A stretch of 9,279 nt of DNA from Methanomassiliicoccales archaeon (GCA_027365715.1 DAHXLZ010000043.1:1-9279), one strand, 5' to 3'. Numbered from the stretch's first letter, positions 1 through 6,782 are shown. The notes: generated by a model from the sequence alone, not told the origin. Made by a program: numbers and translations.

Positions 1-10
1 AATGCATGAT

Positions 11-17
11 TAATATA
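11..17 (+). promoter_or_regulatory. Putative TATA box of the surface-protein gene
   Basis: The sequence TAATATA is centred about 29 nt upstream of the ATG at 43. In archaea the TATA box lies roughly 25-30 nt ahead of the transcription start, so the transcript would begin at or just before the ATG. No Shine-Dalgarno-like sequence is visible before this ATG, which fits a leaderless message. The assignment rests on position and composition only. Confidence 0.45.
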
Positions 18-42
18 GCTTATGTACTAACTTACCCGCGCA

Positions 43-1107
43 ATGAACAGATTCGCCGCAATAATAACCGCAGTTCTGCTGCTCTCACTCGTCTTCACAG
101 GTGTAATCTCCCAGCCTGCTGACGCAGCATCACAGCACTACATTCTGGCGAAGGTAAAAACAGCCGGTGGCCTGCCGCTTGCCGGTGTGACAATTACCGC
201 GCGAAATGTCTCAACGGGCAGTGCGAATCAGAGCTATTATTTGAAGACAGATTCAAACGGCAGTGTGCTGATACCGGTTTCTCCCGGGCTATACAACATA
301 ACAGCCACACTGAAAGGCTACGTTGCAAACACGACATACACAGATGCGAATCTGCAGACAGGTAATTTCAGTTCACTCTTCACCATGATACCGGCTCATG
401 GAAATCTTACAGGTTTTGTGACAAACGGCATCATCACTGTGGCAAACGCCACGGTCACGCTGAGCAACACAACGTCGGGCAATTCCACAATTTCATACTC
501 CGCCCATTCAACCGCACCTCTTGGCAAGTATTCAATCAGCGGCATTCCGGCGGGTAAATACAACGTCAGTGCAGTCAAAAAAGGATACATAATCAACGAT
601 ACGGCCATTTACATACCGCCGGGTTCACAGATCTGGATGAATTTCACGCTGACTCCCATTCTCGGAGAGATCATCGGTATTGTGAACACCACAACAGGAA
701 CTGGAGCCGGCAGGCCGCTCGGCTTCGCGAATGTGACCATAACTGGAAGCGGTGGCACATTTCGGACAGTAACAAACACAAATGGCGTCTATGAAGTGAC
801 GGACATACCGCAGGGTACATACACAATCAAGGTCCAGAAGAATGGATATCTGCCTGGACAGGGCAGCGTGACAATATCCGTATCCCGTGTAACATACCTC
901 AACTTTACTGTTCTGGCACTTTCCCAGGCCTCCCTGTTGCCAATATCCGGATTCATCGGAAAACTTGACCTCGATCATTCGCTGATGTTCGTTGCGCTGG
1001 CAATTTCCATCGTTGTTGTAGCAGGCACGGTTACACTTCTGAACAAAACCTACAACTGGAGAGATGAAAGTGAAGAAAATGAAGAAGGCGGCAACAAAGA
1101 CAGTTAG
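43..1107 (+). CDS. Membrane-anchored surface protein with three carboxypeptidase-regulatory-like domains
   Basis: The 354-residue protein begins with a typical Sec signal peptide: a basic start, a hydrophobic core at about residues 5-22, and an Ala-rich likely cleavage site near 28. Three similar beta-sandwich units follow, at roughly 31-115, 118-205 and 208-292. Each has a pattern such as 'GxVxxxxxxxxANVTI ... GxYxIxxIPxGxYxIxVxKxGY', typical of the CarboxypepD_reg-like family. A transmembrane helix lies at about 313-333, followed by a short acidic tail (DESEENEEGG). The topology is therefore an extracellular domain string held by a C-terminal anchor. The extracellular part carries 16 N-x-S/T sequons, so dense N-glycosylation is likely if the host has an AglB-type pathway. 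Such domains usually serve structural or adhesive roles; no enzymatic motif is present. The function is unknown, perhaps a cell-envelope protein. The HAD gene begins 22 nt downstream and could be cotranscribed. Confidence 0.85.
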   Translation: MNRFAAIITAVLLLSLVFTGVISQPADAASQHYILAKVKTAGGLPLAGVTITARNVSTGSANQSYYLKTDSNGSVLIPVSPGLYNITATLKGYVANTTYTDANLQTGNFSSLFTMIPAHGNLTGFVTNGIITVANATVTLSNTTSGNSTISYSAHSTAPLGKYSISGIPAGKYNVSAVKKGYIINDTAIYIPPGSQIWMNFTLTPILGEIIGIVNTTTGTGAGRPLGFANVTITGSGGTFRTVTNTNGVYEVTDIPQGTYTIKVQKNGYLPGQGSVTISVSRVTYLNFTVLALSQASLLPISGFIGKLDLDHSLMFVALAISIVVVAGTVTLLNKTYNWRDESEENEEGGNKDS

Positions 1108-1129
1108 CACCGGGCAGGGAATGCCTTAA

Positions 1130-1780
1130 ATGACAGTCAAACTGGTACTGTTTGACATGGATGGAGTGCTTGTTGACACACCGAGTTCGTGGGTAACCGT
1201 GCACAGACATTTCGGCGTGAAAAATGAGGAGAACTCAAAGCGATTCTTCAGCGGGCAGATTGATGAATCAGAGTTTATGCGATCTGACATAAAGCTCTGG
1301 AAAGATGTTAAGGAGAATCTGTCTATTTCCGACATATCGGATATATTCGATGCTGTGCCTCTGATGAACGGTGCAGTCGAAACGGTCAGAGTGCTGAAGG
1401 AGTCCGGAGTGAGAACATCGATAATAAGCGGTGGAATCGATTTGCTCGCAGACAGGGTTGCATCGCTTGCAGGCATAGACTCTGCAATTGCAAACGGGCT
1501 TGAGGCAGGCAGAAATGGTATGCTCACCGGGCAGGGAATACTTCGCGTAAGGATAAGAGACAAGTCTGAGTGTGCGCTGAAAATTATGAAAATGTACGGT
1601 GTGATCAGGTCAGAATGTGTGGCCATAGGCGATGGGCCATCAGACTTGAAGCTCTTCGGATCTGCCGGCAAAAGCATCGCATTCAATGCATGGAACAGAG
1701 ATATAGAGGTGGCTGCTGACCATGCCGTCAGGGAAAAGGATCTGACAAAAATACTTGATTTTGTGGTGAGAGAGAAATGA
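1130..1780 (+). CDS. HAD-superfamily phosphatase, phosphoserine-phosphatase-like
   Basis: The 216-residue soluble protein carries all four HAD motifs. Motif I is DMDGVLVD, with nucleophile Asp9 and acid/base Asp11. Motif II is the Ser in IISGG (Ser100), motif III is probably Lys145, and motif IV is GDGPSDLKLF, with Mg2+-binding Asp168 and Asp172. The segment between motifs I and II (about residues 18-80) is the right size for a small helical C1 cap. The 'SGG' and 'GDGxxDxxxF' forms, with a following AFNA stretch, resemble the SerB-like class IB branch, so a small phosphorylated metabolite is the likely substrate. The substrate cannot be fixed from sequence, and phosphoserine is only one candidate. 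The ATG at 1130 places motif I at the usual distance from the N terminus. The stop codon overlaps the start of the zinc-ribbon gene as ATGA, suggesting translational coupling. Confidence 0.88.
   Translation: MTVKLVLFDMDGVLVDTPSSWVTVHRHFGVKNEENSKRFFSGQIDESEFMRSDIKLWKDVKENLSISDISDIFDAVPLMNGAVETVRVLKESGVRTSIISGGIDLLADRVASLAGIDSAIANGLEAGRNGMLTGQGILRVRIRDKSECALKIMKMYGVIRSECVAIGDGPSDLKLFGSAGKSIAFNAWNRDIEVAADHAVREKDLTKILDFVVREK
1765..1769 (+). promoter_or_regulatory. Shine-Dalgarno site for the zinc-ribbon gene
   Basis: GGTGA lies 7 nt before the ATG at 1777 and inside the end of the HAD gene. It matches the archaeal Shine-Dalgarno core complementary to the 16S 3' end. Its presence ahead of an internal operon gene, and the lack of one ahead of the probably leaderless first gene, fits the usual archaeal pattern. 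It supports choosing 1777 as the start. Confidence 0.6.
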
Positions 1781-2412
1781 GCGAACAGGAGGATTTTCAG
1801 GTTGAGTGCCCGGTATGCAATGCAGTGACCTCACAGGCACTTGTGCACGCACAGAAGGGGATAGGAAGGGAGGGCATGGAGCTTACACTCCGCTGCCTCA
1901 AATGCTCGCATATCCACAAAAGGGCATTCGTCGAAGAAAAACTGACAGATGTGAAGTATGTGCTCAGCGATGAAGCCACATCTCTTCGCGGAACGACAAA
2001 ACTGTTCATGGACGAGATGGTGAGAACTGGCGAGGAGATTTACCTCGGGGAATCGCGAAGTGTTGTAACAGCAATCGAGACAGCAAAAGGAAGGGTGAAT
2101 CAGGCGACAGGCTCTGACATAGTTACGATTTGGGCGAAATCAACAGTCATCAAGGTGGTCAGGGTTTCAGTCAACCGTGGTTCGAGAACCTTCTCGATGA
2201 AGATAGAGGCGCAGCCTGAAGAAGAATTTTCAATTGGCGACATCATTGAAACGGACAAAGGCAACGCCGTTATTACAAAAATAAAGGCTGGCGGGAGGCT
2301 GATAGATTATGGAACAGCTGATGCAGCCAGCATTGTGAGAGTTTATGCAAAGATGATGAGAGAATCCGGCGGCCACCACCCGAGACCGTATGAAGCAAAT
2401 CGCAGGAAATGA
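1777..2412 (+). CDS. HVO_0476-type zinc-ribbon protein
   Basis: The 211-residue protein opens with a zinc ribbon: Cys11-x2-Cys14 (CPVC) and Cys40-x2-Cys43 (CLKC), followed by a His-containing SHIHK stretch. The remainder is a beta-rich region (about 115-170) with segments such as VSVNRGSRTFSMKI and FSIGDIIETDKGNAVITKI, resembling an OB-fold or similar small barrel. This order (ribbon first, then 'VGDxI...xxITxI' beta region) matches the archaeal family known as the HVO_0476 zinc-finger proteins, identified here from memory of the pattern. The family has no established biochemical role; nucleic-acid or ribosome binding is plausible from the architecture but is inference. The gene is coupled to the HAD gene by an ATGA overlap and preceded by a good GGTGA site. 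The C-terminal tail is basic and His-rich (about residues 195-211). Confidence 0.75.
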   Translation: MSEQEDFQVECPVCNAVTSQALVHAQKGIGREGMELTLRCLKCSHIHKRAFVEEKLTDVKYVLSDEATSLRGTTKLFMDEMVRTGEEIYLGESRSVVTAIETAKGRVNQATGSDIVTIWAKSTVIKVVRVSVNRGSRTFSMKIEAQPEEEFSIGDIIETDKGNAVITKIKAGGRLIDYGTADAASIVRVYAKMMRESGGHHPRPYEANRRK

Positions 2413-2474
2413 CAGCCCGCTCTCCGGTCGGCCATTGAACATCGAGACTGCAAACAATCTGTGAATGTGATAAT

Positions 2475-2951
2475 ATGAAAATCATTCTGACAGCAGTTGT
2501 GGAAGCGCCGGCATCAGAACTCTTTCGATGGTGGACAGACTACGGACCAGGTGACAGCGTGTCCAACAGATACATGTCTGCTACCAGGAAAATTATCTCC
2601 AGAGATGAAAATACAGTTCTGATGGAGGACACATTCACAAGGCCCCTGAGATTTGTGGACAGAACGGTTGCGCATATTTTTCCTCCCGGCAGGGTTGAAT
2701 TTGAATCTCAGAGCAGAATCTGGAAGGTAAGAGGAACATACACCATAACCGATGAATCAGGAAAGGCACGGTTGGATGCCGTGATAGAACTGGAGCCAAA
2801 AGGATGGTGGAACTTTCTCCTTTCACTGCCTCCTGCCATATGGAGAATAAGGAAGGCAATTGAGTTTGACACTCAGGAACACATGAAGCAGTTTGCCGAT
2901 TACTTCAGCGGGCTGAAGAGTGGGTCAGATGGTAAACATAATGGGCGTTGA
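2475..2951 (+). CDS. SRPBCC/START-like domain protein
   Basis: The 158-residue protein has the outline of a Bet v1/START-like helix-grip fold. A first strand (MKIILTAVVEAPASELF) runs into a short helix, a run of strands includes EDTFTRP, GRVEFESQS and RIWKVRGTYTIT, and a long C-terminal helix occupies about residues 122-147. Proteins of this type bind hydrophobic ligands or act as cyclases; no catalytic residue or ligand can be named here. Several Trp residues (19, 20, 83, 111, 112, 123) could line the pocket. A 62-nt spacer separates it from the zinc-ribbon gene. That spacer has no clear TATA box at the expected distance, so readthrough from the upstream operon is likely. A weak GTGA precedes the ATG. 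Its 3' end overlaps the methyltransferase gene, which suggests coupling. Confidence 0.7.
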   Translation: MKIILTAVVEAPASELFRWWTDYGPGDSVSNRYMSATRKIISRDENTVLMEDTFTRPLRFVDRTVAHIFPPGRVEFESQSRIWKVRGTYTITDESGKARLDAVIELEPKGWWNFLLSLPPAIWRIRKAIEFDTQEHMKQFADYFSGLKSGSDGKHNGR

Positions 2952-3519
2952 GATAGCACACTGGAACAGCGCCACCTACTTCCCTTCTGAAGATTCATGC
3001 CTCCTGATCGATGCGCTTGTTGAGGGAAAAGGAAGTTTTATTGATGCCGGAACTGGAACAGGTATCGTTGGCATCAGGGCAGCAATGCTGGGCTACAGTG
3101 TGATTTCCACAGACATAAGCAGAGAGTGCCTTCTCGCCGCCACAAAGAACGCTCTTCTGAACGGAGTGTCCATTCAGGCAGTGAGATGCAACCTCCTCTC
3201 GGCAGTAGCGGGTATTCACGATGTGATAGCGTTCAATGCACCTTATCTTCCCGACGATGGCAGACCGGACAGGCAGCTCACAGGAGGAGTGAATGGTTAT
3301 GAGATAGCGTCGGAACTGCTGTCTCGGGCCGAATACCTGCTGGGCGACAATGGCGTGGTCATTCTCGTTCTGAGTTCACTTGGCGGCATGGATGAGTTCG
3401 TTCTAAAATACAGTACCAGATGGTCGTTCAGGAAGCTTAAGCAGAGAAAACTTGAATTTGAAACGATTGCTGTATTCGAGGCACGTCTCAGGAAGCCGAA
3501 GCACCCATCGCAGCCCTGA
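2929..3519 (+). CDS. HemK2/Mtq2-like protein methyltransferase
   Basis: This is a class I S-adenosylmethionine-dependent methyltransferase of about 196 residues. In order it shows the HemK2-type N-terminal signature YFPSEDSCLLID, motif I DAGTGTGI for SAM binding, an acidic loop (STDIS), the substrate-binding motif, a GGVNGYE turn and a C-terminal beta hairpin. Relatives methylate the glutamine of the GGQ motif in release factor aRF1, usually with a Trm112 partner; that role is inferred here. The catalytic motif reads NAPY rather than the usual NPPY, while the following LP is kept. Start choice is uncertain: GTG at 2920, ATG at 2929 and ATG at 2941 are all in frame. I prefer 2929 because it leaves about 16 residues before the YxPxED motif, as I recall for relatives. 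The gene overlaps the SRPBCC gene by 11-32 nt depending on start, and overlaps the gatE 3' end by 32 nt. Confidence 0.8.
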   Translation: MVNIMGVEIAHWNSATYFPSEDSCLLIDALVEGKGSFIDAGTGTGIVGIRAAMLGYSVISTDISRECLLAATKNALLNGVSIQAVRCNLLSAVAGIHDVIAFNAPYLPDDGRPDRQLTGGVNGYEIASELLSRAEYLLGDNGVVILVLSSLGGMDEFVLKYSTRWSFRKLKQRKLEFETIAVFEARLRKPKHPSQP

Positions 3520-5365
3520 TTTCTGAAAGGAGCAGAGAGCTTATGTCCTTTCCATCCATCTTCCCCTTCAGCTCCCTCATTGCAAGGCCCATTAGCGGAC
3601 CCAGTGATGCCTCCCCTCTCTCCTTCACCATATCAGGGTGCTCACTGACAATGCGCGCAATGACTTTGCGTCCATCTACGCCGTCTGCGGCTGAAGTTGC
3701 CTCATTGATGCAATCTGCAGACTGTTTTCCAGACAGCATGCACGAAATGAGAGACGGTATGGCCTCTTTGGCAAATTGTCCTGCGGCGAGCGCCTTCATT
3801 ATCTGTACAACACCGTCCATGTCGTTGAATGTTCTGCCGGTGCTCCTCTCGGCCTCAGGTATGTGATTGAGGAGTGTTCTCGCGAGCACCGAAGGGTTGC
3901 CATACGCATCACACACAGAACTGAAGAAGTCTGTGAATCCCTCCTCCGCGATCTGCACAGCCTGCTGCATGTGTATCGAAAATCTCAGTGAGAGCCTCGC
4001 CGCCTGGTCTTCAAAAGGCTCCGGCAGTTTTGCAACTACCTCAGTAAGCATTGGGCCGCTGACGACCACAGGGAGTACATCGGTTTCGGGATACATTCTG
4101 GCACTTCCCGGAAGCGGTCTGCTGTAAGCAGTGCTGCCGTCCTGCATTGCATCCCTTGTCTCCTCTGGAACGCCCTCAATGGCCTCTGCGGCCCTCATGA
4201 AAATTTCATTGAAAATACGATTCATGGTTCCGGCAGGAGCAGCGGAAATGACAAAGGCATCCCCTGTTTTTGCGGAAAGGAAAGCGGCAACGGATGCTTT
4301 TTCCTCTTCGCTTATGCCGTATGCCGGGAGTTCGTCTGAATGCAAAATCCCGCGAACACCGAGAGGGCGAATGCGCTGCGCCATCTCAGTGCCCACAACA
4401 CTTACGCCGCCGTAAGAAAGGATGCCTGAAAATGATGGCAGAACAGCGCCTCCTATTATATGGCCTGAAGCAAAGGCACTCTTAATGATTGAAGATGAAC
4501 TGGAGGCGAATAGATGAGTGACATCCTTCCAGGATGGCTTCTGAACAACTGTTTTCCTCTTCCTGAGCTCCGCTGCTGCATCGGCAAGGCGTTTCTGCCT
4601 GGACGCTTCCATTGCGGCAATTTTCGGAAGCATGTCCAGTTCCTGGACCCCTTTGATTTCGACCCTCGAGCCACCGGCTATGGATATGTTCAGATCCTCC
4701 CGAATAGTCCCTATTCCCCTCTTCACCCTTCCTGTAGCTCTTAGAAGCTGCCCGATACGCTTTGCTGTTTCCTTAAGCAGTTCGGGTGAGTCAATGTCGG
4801 GCTCTGTGGCTATTTCCAGCAGCGGAACGCCCAGCCGGTCAAGCCGATAGGTGACAGTATCGTCCTTCCTCTCAATCCTGCGGCAGGCATCCTCCTCGCA
4901 GCATATCGTCTGTATCCTCACCTTCCTATCACCAATCTGCACATAGCCGCCGGTTGCAATCAATGCAGTGCGCTGGAATCCTGCCGTGTTTGAACCGTCG
5001 ACAACAATCTTGCGCATGAAGTGCACTTCATCTACCGGTTTCGAATGCAGAAGCATGGCCATTTCCAGGCCTGTGAATATTGCATCGAAATTGACTTCGT
5101 GGGGCGGTTCCTCATCCAGCTCGACAAGGCAGCTGTTGTCCGTAATTTCATATTTGAAAAGCCTGTCCATGGAGGATTGCCATTCGGCCGCTCTGTCAAT
5201 TTCACCCATTTCAGATCTGGACACCCTCAGTTTTCTGAAGACACTGCCTGAAACGGTTTCACTCAGTGTTGACAGACAACCGCAGAATAGTTTGGTTGTA
5301 TCGAGCTGCTGATGGATTTCCAGCCCTGCCTTTATTCTGACTGTTTCATTCAATGCCTTCAGCAC
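3488..5365 (-). CDS. gatE: Glutamyl-tRNA(Gln) amidotransferase subunit E
   Basis: The 625-residue protein phosphorylates the gamma-carboxyl of Glu on mischarged Glu-tRNA(Gln) and replaces the phosphate with ammonia delivered by GatD. The GatB/E signature is clear: AGLEIHQQLDTTKLFCGC near the N terminus, LVELDEEPPHEVN (about 80-92), MRKIVVDGSNTAGFQRT (about 117-133), QTICCEEDACRRIE, and YRLDRLGVPLLEIATEPDID (about 173-192). An insertion at about 285-400 with HSDELPAYG resembles the GAD domain that GatE shares with bacterial AspRS and that distinguishes it from GatB. A YqeY-like helical tail for tRNA binding fills about 500-620. Full length is normal for the family. The first possible codon is GTG at 5365; an in-frame TTG at 5353 is an alternative. 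It overlaps gatD by about 8-20 nt, consistent with coupled synthesis of the two subunits. Confidence 0.96.
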   Translation of the reverse strand: MLKALNETVRIKAGLEIHQQLDTTKLFCGCLSTLSETVSGSVFRKLRVSRSEMGEIDRAAEWQSSMDRLFKYEITDNSCLVELDEEPPHEVNFDAIFTGLEMAMLLHSKPVDEVHFMRKIVVDGSNTAGFQRTALIATGGYVQIGDRKVRIQTICCEEDACRRIERKDDTVTYRLDRLGVPLLEIATEPDIDSPELLKETAKRIGQLLRATGRVKRGIGTIREDLNISIAGGSRVEIKGVQELDMLPKIAAMEASRQKRLADAAAELRKRKTVVQKPSWKDVTHLFASSSSSIIKSAFASGHIIGGAVLPSFSGILSYGGVSVVGTEMAQRIRPLGVRGILHSDELPAYGISEEEKASVAAFLSAKTGDAFVISAAPAGTMNRIFNEIFMRAAEAIEGVPEETRDAMQDGSTAYSRPLPGSARMYPETDVLPVVVSGPMLTEVVAKLPEPFEDQAARLSLRFSIHMQQAVQIAEEGFTDFFSSVCDAYGNPSVLARTLLNHIPEAERSTGRTFNDMDGVVQIMKALAAGQFAKEAIPSLISCMLSGKQSADCINEATSAADGVDGRKVIARIVSEHPDMVKERGEASLGPLMGLAMRELKGKMDGKDISSLLLSEIRAAMGASAS

Positions 5366-6671
5366 CTTCTCTTCTTTCTGTCAATTCGCCTGCAAGGTTT
5401 GTCATCATTGCTTTTCTTACATCGCTGTCTTTCCGGTGATGTGCAAGCACATACCGCAGTTTGACATAGGCAACCTCTGGAAGCATGTCGCCTCCGGGAA
5501 TGACGCCTGCCTTCAGCATGTCCCTGCCGGTGGAGTATACATCAAGATTTGTTGTTCCAAAAAGACATTGTGTGGTTACAACAACTGCTACGCCTTCAGA
5601 AACTCTTCTTGCAACAGACTTTACCAGCTCAGAACTCACGTGCCCCAGGCCCGTCCCGGCAACAACGGCACCTCTCTTTCCCTCAGTCCAGTCCAGAAAA
5701 TCCTTTCTGCCCATATCGGGATAAAACTGTATGAGTGCAACGTCCTTTGCCAGCGACGTGTCAGCTGTGACAGTTCCAGTGGAGGCTTTCCTGTATGCAG
5801 AAAGATAACGCAGCCCGTCACCGACGGAGGCAATTGGCTTTGCATTTATGCTTCTGAATGCGTCTCTCCTGCTGGAATGCATCTTTCTGACTTTCGTGCC
5901 GCGGTGAACCGTGCATTCGTCGTCTGATGAATTTGAGTGCATGACGACGACGACCTCTCCTATATCGCTTTCTGCCGCGGTCTTTGAAGCGCACAGAAGG
6001 TTAAGATAGCCGTCAAATGAGGGCCTGTCAGGGGACCGTTGTGCACCCACGAGTACCACAGGCCCGGACAGGTTGTGAAGCATGAATGAGAGGGCGGCTG
6101 CTGTATATGACATTGTATCTGTGCCGTGTGATATCAGCACGCCGCTGTAGCCGGAATTCAGTTTTGACGCAACCTCTTTCGCGATGGATGACCATTCTCT
6201 GTGACCGAAGTTCTCACTCATCTCTGAAAAGAGATTCTTACCCTCCAGTGAACAAATGGATGAAATTTCCGGAACGAGGGAGACGACACCGTCTGCATCA
6301 TATGCCGGAAATACACCCCCGGTCCTGTAGTCTACAAAACTCGCAATAGTTCCGCCTGTTCCTATAAACGCAACACGTCTGCCTGAGGAACTCACACGCA
6401 GCCGAAGAGGAGGATGCGCAGACGCAGCGTGGGCAGATGCGATTTTCTCCACATGTAAATCGCCGCCATAGCGCACGCCGACGTTATAGCCTGAAGTGAG
6501 TTTGATCGTAAATGCATCCCTGCGGCTGAAATCATGATGCGGGAGCAGGATACCCACCATTGTTTCATCGTCACGGCTAACCCGTATCTCATCTCCTGGT
6601 GAGATGCCGGCATCCCTGAGCTTCGTCATGGCATCAGTTGCCGTTGTCTGAAATTTCATCACCAATTGCAT
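5346..6671 (-). CDS. gatD: Glutamyl-tRNA(Gln) amidotransferase subunit D
   Basis: The 441-residue protein is the glutaminase subunit of the archaeal GatDE complex, hydrolysing glutamine and channelling ammonia to GatE. Residues about 25-77 form the small N-terminal beta domain specific to GatD (GDEIRVSRDD ... LTSGYNVGVRYG). From about residue 98 it is a type I L-asparaginase-like domain: the first catalytic motif FIGTGGTIAS (Thr108 region), the second HGTDT (Thr184, Asp185), then GAQRSPDRPSFDG and RKMHSSRRDAF with the probable catalytic Lys263. The spacing between the two Thr motifs fits the known enzyme. The family is normally about 430-440 residues, so it is complete. The start may be ATG at 6671 or the ATG four codons later at 6659. 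The latter sits about 26 nt from a TATA-like box and would suit a leaderless transcript. It is the first gene of a gatD-gatE operon. Confidence 0.96.
   Translation of the reverse strand: MQLVMKFQTTATDAMTKLRDAGISPGDEIRVSRDDETMVGILLPHHDFSRRDAFTIKLTSGYNVGVRYGGDLHVEKIASAHAASAHPPLRLRVSSSGRRVAFIGTGGTIASFVDYRTGGVFPAYDADGVVSLVPEISSICSLEGKNLFSEMSENFGHREWSSIAKEVASKLNSGYSGVLISHGTDTMSYTAAALSFMLHNLSGPVVLVGAQRSPDRPSFDGYLNLLCASKTAAESDIGEVVVVMHSNSSDDECTVHRGTKVRKMHSSRRDAFRSINAKPIASVGDGLRYLSAYRKASTGTVTADTSLAKDVALIQFYPDMGRKDFLDWTEGKRGAVVAGTGLGHVSSELVKSVARRVSEGVAVVVTTQCLFGTTNLDVYSTGRDMLKAGVIPGGDMLPEVAYVKLRYVLAHHRKDSDVRKAMMTNLAGELTERREGAEGIE
5363..5368 (-). promoter_or_regulatory. Possible Shine-Dalgarno site for gatE
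   Basis: On the minus strand AAGGTG lies inside the end of gatD, 9 nt before an in-frame TTG at 5353. It resembles the archaeal Shine-Dalgarno sequence. The GTG inside it (5365-5363) is the alternative gatE start. Either this element is the ribosome-binding site for a TTG start, or its GTG is itself the start codon. The two choices differ by four residues. Confidence 0.35.
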
Positions 6672-6682
6672 CTAATACGGTC

Positions 6683-6688
6683 TTAAAA
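6683..6688 (-). promoter_or_regulatory. Putative TATA box of the gatDE operon
   Basis: TTTTAA on the minus strand is centred about 26 nt upstream of the gatD ATG at 6659 but only about 15 nt upstream of the ATG at 6671. If this is the true TATA box, a leaderless message would start at the second ATG. The call rests on composition and spacing alone. Confidence 0.4.
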
Positions 6689-6707
6689 CACTTCTGCCCG
6701 TTTGACC

Positions 6708-6748
6708 TGAATGCACTGAATGCACTAAATGCACTGTACTAAATGCAC
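6708..6748. repeat. Cluster of four 9-nt direct repeats in a divergent promoter region
   Basis: Four copies of TRAATGCAC lie at 6708-6716 (TGAATGCAC), 6717-6725 (TGAATGCAC), 6726-6734 (TAAATGCAC) and 6740-6748 (TAAATGCAC). The first three are head to tail and the fourth follows a 5-nt TGTAC spacer, giving start-to-start distances of 9, 9 and 14 nt. The cluster sits between the predicted TATA boxes of gatD (minus strand) and the metallopeptidase gene (plus strand), about 20 and 29 nt from them. It could be an operator or enhancer for one or both promoters, or a simple-sequence expansion with no function. Confidence 0.85.
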
Positions 6749-6776
6749 AGAAAAGGCAAAATGGAAAGAGGCATTG

Positions 6777-6782
6777 CTTATC
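6777..6782 (+). promoter_or_regulatory. Weak TATA-like box for the metallopeptidase gene
   Basis: CTTATC is centred about 31 nt upstream of the TTG at 6811. It resembles the TTTATC proposed ahead of the EamA gene in this window. The match is weak, but no better AT-rich element lies at a suitable distance before either possible start. Confidence 0.25.

Noticed and set aside
625..1110. 161-codon minus-strand open frame under the surface-protein gene
   Set aside because: Cys-rich and low in familiar motifs; it is the complement of a well-supported signal-peptide/beta-domain gene.
1126..1686. 186-codon minus-strand open frame under the HAD gene
   Set aside because: Ser/Pro-rich shadow frame opposite all the conserved HAD motifs.
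2413..2474. Independent promoter or small RNA in the 62-nt spacer before the SRPBCC gene
   Set aside because: No AT-rich box at the expected distance and no convincing hairpin; treated as an operon spacer.
3543..5312. Series of 70-114 codon plus-strand open frames opposite gatE
   Set aside because: All overlap the highly conserved GatE core. Their compositions are typical antisense shadows, and no start signals stand out.
5436..5927. 163-codon plus-strand open frame opposite gatD
   Set aside because: Covers the conserved asparaginase-like region on the other strand and has no domain signature of its own.
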